From Siphonodentalium dalli (taxonomy: Eukaryota > Mollusca > Scaphopoda > Gadilida > Siphonodentaliidae), in the NCBI GenBank assembly GCA_032622095.1, contig CP136066.1:194422816-194486815 (forward strand): 64,000 nt of DNA. The letters run 5' to 3'. The notes beneath the pieces were generated by a model that did not search any database, was not told the origin of the DNA, and worked only from the letters and a program-made list of their open reading frames with translations. A program made the translations under genes and the position numbers. The number at the start of each line of letters is the position of its first letter. The first letter of the stretch is position 1. Positions 55,012 through 64,000 of this stretch are shown piece after piece.

Positions 55012-55597
55012 CCTTACTCTTATTTAAATTCGCGCAGTATTATTTTTCGCGCACCCAATGTTGCGCGAATTTAAAACTGAGCGAAAAATCGTACGCCACC
55101 AAGTTTAATCTAAACCTCAGTCCATATGAAATACATGCAAGAGGGCGATGTTGTTGACTAGATATATTGTGAACGGTTGAATAGACAAATACGCAGATAC
55201 ACGTGCATATATTTAAATTCGGAAAACCGCTATCAAAACCATTGCTCACAATGCCAAGCGACAAATCATGGTAACATAGACATTGTTGAAATGATTGTAT
55301 AAGAAATACTAATATTCCAGTTCGCCATAAAATTATGATGTACGTAGTTACTATGGGTTATTGTCAACACGATATAAATCCTCCGCGATTGTGGTTAATA
55401 TACACATACACTATCTCAAGCAATGACTAAGAACCGAATTTCATCAACTTCAAGATATACGAAAATATCACGGAGATATTACGAAAATATTTGTTATCAG
55501 TTTTGAATTCGCGCAGCTAGGTGCGCAAATTTAAAGTGCGCGAATTCAAAACTTAACGAAAAATAGTACTGCGCGAATTTAATTACGAGTAAGGTAT
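55012..55597. mobile_element. MITE-like element with inverted ends, about 586 bp
   Basis: The left end TACCTTACTCTTATTTAAAT and right end ATTTAATTACGAGTAAGGTA are inverted repeats extending inwards with TTCGCGCAGTATTATTTTTC / GAAAAATAGTACTGCGCGAA. Extra copies of the GCGCGAATT(T/C)AAAAC motif lie next to each end. No coding sequence; non-autonomous. Confidence 0.82.
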
Positions 55598-55684
55598 TTT
55601 GTATTAAGAGAGGGGCTTCATAAGTTGCAAAAACTTGTGCCCCAATCCCTTTTGTATATTTAGCAAATAAAATATGTTTCAAGT

Positions 55685-57036
55685 CAAGTCTGTAACCAAG
55701 TCCCCGTGAGACACGCCCATGTACTTTAACCAAGTCATATGAGACACCCACATACACTGTAATCACGTCTCTGTGAAACACCCCATACACTGTAACCACG
55801 TCACCGTGATAAACCCCCATAGACTGTAACCACGTCCCCGTGATACGCCACATACACTGTAACCACGTCCGCGTGAGACAACCACATACACTGTAACCAC
55901 TTATCCGTGAGGCACACTCTTGCATTATAACCACGTCCCCGTGTGACACACATACACTGTAGCCACGTCCCTGTGGGACACCCTCATACACTGTAGCCAC
56001 GTCCCGTGAGACACCCCATGCACTGTAACCACGATCTTGTGAGACACCCCCATGCACTGTAACCATGTCCCCGTGTCACATCCCCATGCACCGTAACCAC
56101 GTTCCTGTGAGACATCCCCATACACTGTAGCCACGTCACTGTAAAACACCCCATACCCTGTAACCGCGTCCCCGTGAGACACCCCACATGTACTGTAACA
56201 CGTCCCTGTGAGACACCCCATACACTGTAACCACGTCCCCGTGTGACACCCCCATAGACTGTAATCACGTCCCCGTGATACACCACATACACTGTAACCA
56301 CGTCACTGTAAAACACCCCCATACCCTGTAACCGCGTCCCCGTGAAACACCCCACATGTACTGTAACCACGTCCCTGTGAGACACCCCATACACTGTAAT
56401 CACGTCCCCGTGTGACACCCCCATAGACTGTAATCACGTCCCCGTGATACACCACATACACTGTAACCACGTCCCTGTGAGACACCCCCATACACTGTAA
56501 CCACGTCCCTGTGAGACACCCCCATATACTGTAATCACGTCCCTGTGAGAAATCCCATACATTGTAATCACGTCCCTGTGAGACACCCACATACACTGTA
56601 GCCACGTCACTGTAAAACACCCCATACACTGTAGCCACGTCCCTCAGACACCCCATACGCTGTAGTCACGTCCATGTAAAACACCCCCATACACTGTAGC
56701 CACATCCCTGTAAAACATAAGTAATAAATCGCTCTTATTTCCGAATGACAAGACTAGTGACGCCGAACATATCACAATGAACATCTATATTATGTAATAT
56801 ATGCCGCACAAAAAATAGCATCAACGGATTGACTCTGCCTGGAGTTTGCATACACATCCCTCAGACACCCCATACAATGTAGCCACGTCACTGAAAAACA
56901 CCCCATACACTGTAACCACGTTCCTGTTACATACCACATACACTATAGCCACGTCACTGTAAAACACCCCCATACACTGTAGTCACGTCCCTGTAAAACA
57001 CCCCCATACACTGTAGTCACGTCCCTGTAAAACATA
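55685..57036. repeat. 34-bp minisatellite, second block
   Basis: Same family as 1.78-5.55 kb (CATACACTGTAACCACGTCC etc.), about 35 copies. Interrupted at 56725-56850 by a 125-bp sequence that recurs at 58725-58850. Variants with TGTAAAACACCCC dominate the right end. Confidence 0.96.
56725..56850 (+). repeat. 125-bp direct repeat unit interrupting the minisatellite
   Basis: AATAAATCGCTCTTATTTCC followed by GTGACGCCGAACATATCACA and GCCGCACAAAAAATA; nearly the same at 58725-58850, where it leads into the large dispersed repeat. Confidence 0.9.
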
Positions 57037-57040
57037 AATA

Positions 57041-57090
57041 ACAAGAAAACCATAGGCAGAAATGGTAACGCCACCGAGATCATATTATTA
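57041..57090 (+). repeat. dispersed 45-bp sequence, copy 3
   Basis: AACAAGAAAACCATAGGCAG then AAATGGTAACGCCACCGAGATCAT; see 23238-23288 and 33061-33108. It abuts the right end of the minisatellite. Confidence 0.8.
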
Positions 57091-57275
57091 GCCATAAACA
57101 TAAACGATAATATAATTATAATATAAACTAGCTTTCAAATTCCATGTGGGAAATTTGGATACTTCCATATACCACATTTTCCCGTTTCTCGTGTTATACA
57201 TTACATTCTTCAAGCTGTCTCTGGTGGGCCCGACTTCGTCCGGGCTGTTCCCATCTGCTTTCCGGCGAAAGGCGC

Positions 57276-57535
57276 GATTTGACCTTGAATTGACTATTTT
57301 TAAAGTCAAGGTCAGGTCGGGGTCATGATTTGACCGGTCCAAAACACTCCCCGGAGAAAAGTATCCTAGGTATAAAATTTCGTCGAAATCCGTACGTTTT
57401 ACCCGATTTGACCTTGAATTGACCATTTTGAAGGTCAAGGTCAGGTCGGGGGTCACGATTTGACCCGCCCAAAACACTCCCCGGACAAAACTATCCCTAG
57501 GTATCAAATTTCGTCGAAATCCATCCTTGATAACC
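57276..57535. repeat. two tandem copies of a 129-bp unit rich in AAGGTCA
   Basis: GATTTGACCTTGAATTGAC starts at 57276 and 57405. Each unit has TCAAGGTCAGGTCG, GATTTGACC, CCAAAACACTCCCCGGA and AAATTTCGTCGAAATCC. TCAAGGTCA is identical to an extended nuclear-receptor half-site, but occurs as part of the repeat and no gene is close. Confidence 0.9.
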
Positions 57536-58500
57536 ACACGATCGCATGCTTTCTAAAGTGTGCGGTAATTATCAATATCAGCACATGTGCTAATCTGTGT
57601 CGGACTATTTTATTGAGGATACCGCATTCGGGTAACAATACAGCTTTTAAAGCGACCCATTCGCAGCTTTTACATCGACCTAATCCCGCATGACTCTTCG
57701 GACCTAATATAACCAACAGAAAAAACAAGTGAACTCGGCGCATATGTAATTGATAGAACAGCTAGACCTCTAGTGTGATGGTCGTGTCGTTATTTTGTTT
57801 AAAATACGTATCAATTGACATATACGCACCCGTTCCCTCATTAAAATCTACATATATCACCCATTTTAGAGGCATCCGCGAATTCGGAGACTTCCGCAAA
57901 GTGACATCCGCAAATAGGGACCTACTGCAAATTGTCGCACCCAATGTAATTTGTAAACAAATACGTTTGAGATGCGTTTTAACGAGGTGAGCTTTAATTA
58001 AATGAAAGAAGCAATGCTATATATAAACTATTTGTCATGGTCTCAGCAGGTGTGTCATACATGTGTATGTATATGTGTCAACTAAGGTCGCTTTGCGTGG
58101 TAAAAATGAAAAGTAAAGGTGAAAATTCGGAGAATCCTATTGAAAATGAAAGTACAATTTTTGAGAAATCCGCGGCAGATTAAGAGAATCTATACTATCG
58201 AAAGTGAATGTACGATTCTATCAGATTTCGCGACTGCTCGTTTTCGTGATCATATCTTATGTAGGGCCTATATGACCACGAAAACGAGTCGAGTCACGAT
58301 ACATGCATCGGTACAAACACATTGTGTATACGATACAATTTTGACTTGATGACCAGAAAATAAAAGATCGCGATTACTCCAACAGAACAGACATGCGCAC
58401 TCCTATTAAAATTACTCATAATTCACTTCACTACACCAGGGGCTCCCAATGGGTTATACATTATTTTCAGGCAATCAGATTATTTATAAAATTTTCACAA
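57536..58500. other. no recognised gene
   Basis: Several short open frames but none with protein-like features. The sequence contains CCGCAAA and TCCGCAAATAGGG type short repeats (57.88-57.92 kb) only. Confidence 0.4.
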
Positions 58501-58660
58501 CATATTATTACACCGGTGACTTTAAGTTTACAATTTCAGCCTGTCATGACCCTATCGATACGATTGAGTCATATTTTCCAAACATATTATACACCGGTGG
58601 CGTTAACTTTACAATTTCAGCATCTACGTGATTCTATCGGTACGGTTGAGTAAGGTACAA
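58500..58660. repeat. 81-bp tandem pair
   Basis: ACACCGGTG at 58510 and 58591 begins two copies sharing TTTACAATTTCAGC, CTATCG(A/G)TACG(A/G)TTGAGT. Diverged. Confidence 0.75.
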
Positions 58661-58724
58661 AAAAAAATCTCTCACACTACATTCGCCCAGTCGACCACAG
58701 ACAATCAAAATCTCCATGTGGCGT

Positions 58725-61203
58725 AATAAATCGCTCTTATTTCCGAATAACAAGTGACGCCGAACATATCACAATGAACATCTATATTATGTAATATATG
58801 CCGCACAAAAAATAACATCAACGGCTTGACTCTTACTGCAGTTTGCATACACAGCGTCCCCATAGACCCGGAAGTGTGCTTATGCAATATGCAATCTATT
58901 CATTCGGATATTTTTCCAAGAAATCACCTTGCAAGAAATCTATTCATTTCTCGAAAATGTCTATTATATGAAAGCGGCAAACATGATCACGCGTCACATA
59001 GCGAATTGAATGGTACACATAACAACTGCGCAGTTGGTCGGGACAATAATCACAATATGTCGCCAACAGTATAGTAATAATTTGAGAGTGTAACGTATGG
59101 ATATCATTTAAGTTACTGAAGGGAATATTACCAGCACACTATTTGTAATAACCTGATTTATTATTACTGGATGGATTATGTAAAGTGATGTGGTAAGTGA
59201 CTTAATTGTTAGGCCAGTGGCGTTTTGTGAAAAATACACACGACCCTAAACGTTGTATGCTTCAAGCAGGCAGTAACGAGAGGGCGCGGGTTTGGGCGAT
59301 GTATAACCCAAAATGTTGTCAAAATGTTCAACCGTTGGAAATTTCATACATGTGACAACGCGGGTTTGGGCGGAGAGGGCGCGGGTTTGGGCGAAGAGGG
59401 TTTGGGTGGTGCATCATGCACCAGGGTCCGCGCTGGACCGAAATTTACTTTTTTCCCAAATAATCTGCCCAATGAAAATATTTTGTGCCAAATTATTTTA
59501 GCATTTTCCAAATGATATCCCTGATAGTATAATTTTCGACAATCACGGCTTGAACGACTTGTATTTGAACCGGACAGGATTATGAAACCGTCGATGCTTT
59601 GTAAGGAATCTGCGAAAGCTGTCGTTTTGACCAAAATGCTACAGTTGACAATAACAGAATTGTGGCTTTCAAGACAAAACACAGATACTTAAGTTCCACA
59701 AAATTATAAACGCATCAGAATAATCCACGAGAAATGTTTTTGTGTATGTTTTTATTGATCACAATTACATATAACTTATTAGAAACATAAAGTAATATTG
59801 CACTCTCTCCCTCTGCATGGTCTGTGAACATTAAAACACGATGTGAATTGACATGTAGGAGATAGATGATGTTGACCTCAGCCGACAAAGCCGTTAAAAG
59901 GTCAAATATGAGCAATAAAGAGCATTCCTTACGAAGGAAAATTGGTATAAATGGGCCAACTAACCAGGGGAATTGCATGGATAGTCGTATCTTCTCATGT
60001 TCCATCCATCAATAATGGCTGAGGATAAATCATTGCATACATTTGACATCAGGTGACTCAAACAGGGACTAATATGATCCATACAGAGCGTTTATTATCA
60101 TTCCAGAAGATATGTGGGGAAATTGGTGGCCGATTTTTAAATAACAGTCTAACACCTCTCCTTGGTTCCATTTACGACATGTATAAACACGACTCGACAT
60201 AATGTAACCTCTGACTAAGACTCGTCATATCATACAATGTTTATACCACCAATTTCCACCCATATCTTCTGGATTGATAATAAACGCTCTTTATTGATGA
60301 TATAATGTATTATTCCCATCCCTTTTAAGGTTATTAGGTCAAAGATAAGTAATGTTTTATTCTCAGGCAGTATTCGTGGGACATGAGAACATGTGCATAT
60401 CCCATTACATTCCCCTGGTCAGGTGACCCATCTGTACCATGTGTTATGGGGAGCGCTCTGTATTGCTCATATTTGCCCATGTAAGTCGTCTAGGGTCAAC
60501 GGCAATTATCTCACTATACTCTAAGGGTCAATTGGTCCCAGTGTTCCAGTTTATTTTTTACACCAATCAGAGTGCAACCATTTTTGGTATATAATTTACT
60601 ATTTAAATGAATTAATTATTAGTGCCATTTTAAGACATCTGATATCAACGAGACCTACCTAATCAAATTCCCATCTTCAAATTACTCATATGTACACATT
60701 TTCAGCTTCAATGGTCCACCCGTTTCTATATAAACAATCAGTAGATAAAAGCCAGTTTTATTTCGTCAGCCTTTCATGTTTGACACTGCATGTCGCTAGT
60801 GGTCCCTCATGTAATGTCACATGAGGGAAGATTAACGATTCAGACTGCATAATCCATAGTGGAATATTCAATTGCATAAAATCGGCATAACTTCAGTTAC
60901 CGGTGGCCTACCACAAAATTTTTTTCGGTAACGTGCTCAATGGACTATAGCAGGCATCGGCAATGACCGAGAAAAGCTACACCGGTGTAATAATTTAAGG
61001 AAACCTTCAAAATGTAAGGAATATGAATGTGCATTGCTCCCAGTTAGATGTGAGAATAGAGTAAAGGTGGCACGATAATCCCTCTCTGTAATATTGACTG
61101 ATCATATCCGAAAACATTAGTGCACTAATATGCAGATTTGCGATTGTTGAATTGTATTTTTTTGTGGGGCTTATAGTATCAATTGCATTATTTAGCCACA
61201 ACT
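58725..61203. repeat. large dispersed repeat, copy 2 (about 2.4 kb)
   Basis: Direct-orientation relative of 9.05-11.85 kb, without the LINE (uninterrupted at about 58.88 kb) and without the 540-bp insert (arms adjacent near 60.17 kb). The homology ends at TTTAGCCACAAC at 61203, exactly where the satellite begins. Contains a short GC-rich tandem (GCGGGTTTGGGCG-type) at 59.28-59.41 kb not present in the same form in copy 1. Confidence 0.88.
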
Positions 61204-63816
61204 TTTTTCGTCGATGGGACAGAAGCGAAATTGCAGAACGAAAATGTAAACAAACACCAAATCATCCCATGCATTCACATTTCCCCGTCCCGCGGCGATA
61301 TTTTTACATAAAATGTTAGATTAACATCTTCTCGACATCATTGTAGCATTTTAATGACCATAATCAAAATTAAAACATGTTTTTTTTTCGCTGATGGGAC
61401 GGAAGCGAAATTGCAGAACAACCGTAGGAAATTGCAGAACGAAAATGTAAACAAACACCAAATCACCCCATGCATTCACATTTCCCCGTCCCGCGGCGAT
61501 ATTTTTACATAAAATGTTAGATTAACATCTTCTCGACATCATTGTAGCATTTTAATGACCATAATCAAGATTAAAACATGTTTTTTTTCGCTGATGGGAC
61601 GGAAGCGAAATTGCAGAACAACCGTAGGAAATTGCAGAACGAAAATGTAAACAAACACCAAATCACCCCATGCATTCACATTTCCCCGTCCCGCGGCGAT
61701 ATTTTTACATAAAATGTTAGATTAACATCTTCTCGACATCATTGTAACATTTTAATGACCATAATCAAGATTAAAACATGTTTTTTTTCGCTGATGGGAC
61801 GGAACCTTTGGAAATTGCAGAACGGGATGGGACGGTATTAGATAGGATGGGACGGTATTAGAAAACGCAGAACAGCTAAGATAGACCCATAAACTTGCTG
61901 TTTATCAATAATACAGCATGTAGCAGCACCAAAATGGCTCTGTGTGGTCATCAGTGTAGCATTTTATTGGTGATCCCATTTTATTGACCATAATCAAGAT
62001 TAAAACAACTTTTTTCGTCGATGGGACGGAAGCGAAATTGCAGAACGAAAATGTAAAGAAACACCAAATCATCCCATGCATTCACATTTCCCCGTCCCGC
62101 GGCGATATTTTTACATAAAATTTTAGAATAACATCTTCTCGACATCATTGTAGCATTTTAATGACCATAATCAAGATTAAAACATGTTTTTTTTCGCTGA
62201 TGGGACGGAAGCGAAATTGCAGAACAACCGTAGGAAATTGCAGAACGAAAATGTAAACAAACACCAAATCACCGGGATCACCCCATGCATTCACATTTCC
62301 CCGTCCCGCGGCGATATTTTTACATAAAATGTTAGATTAACATCTTCTCGACATCATTGTAACATTTTAATGACCATAATCAAGATTAAAACATGTTTTT
62401 TTTCGCTGATGGGACGGAACCTTTGGAAATTGCAGAACGGGATGGGACGGTATTAGATAGGATGGGACGGTATTAGAAAACGCAGAACAGCTAAGATAGA
62501 CCCCTAAACTTGCTGTTTATCAATAATACAGCATGTAGCAGCGCCAAAATGGATCTGTGTGGTCATCAGTGCAGCATTTTATTGGTGATCCCATTTTATT
62601 GACCATAATCAAGATTAAAACAACTTTTTTCGTCGATGGGACGGAAGCGAAATTGCAGAACGAAAATGTAAACAAACACCAAATCATCCCATGCATTCAC
62701 ATTTCCCCGTCCCACGGCGATATTTTTACATAAAATGTTAGATTAACATCTTCTCGACATCATTGTAACATTTTAATGACCATAATCAAGATTAAAACAT
62801 GTTTTTTTTCGCTGATGGGACGGAAGCGAAATTGCAGAACAACCGTAGGAAATTGCAGAACGAAAATGTAAACAAACACCAAATCACCCCATGCATTCAC
62901 ATTTCCCCGTCCCGCTGCGATATTTTTACATAAAATGTTAAATTAACATCTTCTCGACATCATTGTAACATTTTAATGACCATAATCAAGATTAAAACAT
63001 GTTTTTTTTCGCTGATGGGACGGAACCTTTGGAAATTGCAGAACGGGATGGGACGGTATTATATAGGATGGGACGGTATTAGAAAACGCAGAACAGCTAA
63101 GATAGACCACTAAACTTGCTGTTTATCAATAATACAGCATGTAGCAGCACCAAAATGGCTCTGTGTGGTCATCAGTGTAGCATTTTATTGGTGATCCCAT
63201 TTTATTGACCATAATCAAGATTAAAACAACTTTTTTCGTCGATGGGACGGAAGCGAAATTGCAGAACGAAAATGTAAACAAACACCAAATCATCCCATGC
63301 ATTCACATTTCCCCGTCCCGCGGCGATAATTTTACATAAAATGTTAGATTAACATCTTCTCGACATCATTGTAGCATTTTAATGACCATAATCAAGATTA
63401 AAACATGTTTTTTTTCGCTGATGGGACGGAACCTTTGGAAATTGCAGAACGGGATGGGACGGTATTAGATAGGATGGGACGGTATTAGAAAACGCAGAAC
63501 AGCTAAGATAGACCCCTAAACTTGCTGTTTATCAATAATACAGCATGTAGCAGCACCAAAATGGCTCTGTGTGGTCATCAGTGCAGCATTTTATTGGTGA
63601 TCCCATTTTATTGACCATAATCAAGATTAAAACAACTTTTTTCGTCGATGGGACGGAAGCGAAATTGCAGAACGAAAATGTAAACAAACACCAAATCATC
63701 CCATGCATTCACATTTCCCCGTCCCGCGGCGCTATTTTTACATAAAATGTTAGATTAACATCTTCTCGACATCATTGTAGCATTTTAATGACCATAATCA
63801 AGATTAAAACATGTTT
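61203..63816. repeat. satellite with higher-order structure (monomers about 180-225 bp)
   Basis: Three monomer types can be told apart by their starts: A (TTTTTTCGTCGATGGGACGG), B (TTTTCGCTGATGGGACGGAA with GCGAAATTGCAGAACAACCG), C (same start but GGAACCTTTGGAAATTGC, plus a duplicated GGATGGGACGGTATTAGA). A monomers start at about 61203, 62008, 62623, 63229 and 63635. Reading along gives A-B-B-C, A-B-C, A-B-C, A-C, A. Monomers of one type are nearly identical across the array. A and B share GTAAACAAACACCAAATCA and CCCGTCCCGCGGCGATATTT. Confidence 0.95.
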
Positions 63817-63827
63817 TGATTTTTAAT

Positions 63828-63906
63828 TCGAGCTTGGCGGTTCGGTGGTCGGTCACATAAACGTCGAAAATTCTCAGTATACAATGTTCAAAACCGCCAA
63901 GCTCGA
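63828..63906. repeat. 15-bp perfect stem at the satellite edge
   Basis: TCGAGCTTGGCGGTT (63828-63842) and AACCGCCAAGCTCGA (63892-63906), loop 49 bases, directly after the last monomer. Could be the end of a short inverted-repeat element. Confidence 0.8.
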
Positions 63907-64000
63907 CTATGAGAGTCCTAAATGATAATCATTAAACGTGTTTTCAGATGCAAACTATGTGTAAATGGTGTTTAAGAAGAGAAATCGGCCAAAAATCGAC

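Noticed and set aside
55497-56656. Similar minus-strand repeat frames in the second minisatellite block
   Set aside because: Same explanation as for the first block.
57276-57535. A nuclear-receptor-controlled promoter
   Set aside because: The AAGGTCA sites are part of a tandem repeat and there is no gene nearby.

Overview
The window looks like repeat-dominated nuclear DNA from an invertebrate animal. It is AT-rich and contains spliced or broken retroelement and transposase genes, minisatellites, long inverted-repeat elements and almost no host coding sequence. The element types seen (APE-type LINEs, a tyrosine-recombinase retrotransposon with split direct repeats, a metazoan-type Mutator-like transposase, a His-Me finger endonuclease) fit a marine invertebrate, perhaps a lophotrochozoan such as a mollusc. 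That assignment is an inference and is weak. I saw no rRNA, tRNA, CRISPR or bacterial operon.

Layout. 0-1.7 kb: a possible terminal exon and a duplicated 259-bp block. 1.8-5.55 kb: a 34-bp minisatellite. 5.58-9.05 kb: a decayed LINE on the minus strand, inserted into a larger dispersed repeat that resumes at 9.05-11.85 kb; a second copy of that repeat without the LINE lies at 58.7-61.2 kb. 12.1-13.75 kb: a TTAGTCA-rich stretch and a non-autonomous inverted-repeat element with an AT-rich core. 14.4-19.33 kb: a 4.9-kb mobile element in which two near-identical 451-bp direct repeats, each with 18-bp inverted ends, enclose a one-intron Mutator-like transposase and a convergent His-Me finger endonuclease. 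19.6-32.3 kb: many tandem arrays (43-bp, about 145-bp, 64-bp and 50-bp units), a perfect 40-bp hairpin and a stretch of unique sequence. 33.9-34.45 kb: the best candidate for a host gene, a 169-residue minus-strand protein. 35.8-41.7 kb: tandem repeats, a LINE fragment and a foldback element. 41.67-47.24 kb: an Ngaro/PAT-like tyrosine-recombinase retrotransposon with A1-ORFs-B1A2-B2 repeats, sitting inside an AT-rich array. 47.69-53.71 kb: a 6-kb element with inverted repeats of about 775 bp and no recognised transposase. 54.3-61.2 kb: a LINE remnant, a MITE, a second block of the 34-bp minisatellite and the second copy of the large dispersed repeat. 61.2-63.8 kb: a satellite with a higher-order ABBC-ABC-ABC-AC organisation.

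How the parts relate. There is little cooperation between genes in the host sense. In the Mutator-like element the transposase would act on the 451-bp ends, while the endonuclease is a passenger of unknown role. In the tyrosine-recombinase element, gag, reverse transcriptase, RNase H and recombinase are in the expected order, but the frames are broken and RNase H is split by an expanded 69-bp tandem array. The Mutator-like composite element is the most interesting item; the near-perfect agreement of the Ngaro-like element with its target site is the best-supported mechanistic observation.

Limits: all homology calls are from recognised motifs, with no database search. Repeat boundaries and copy numbers were read by eye and can be off by some bases or units.
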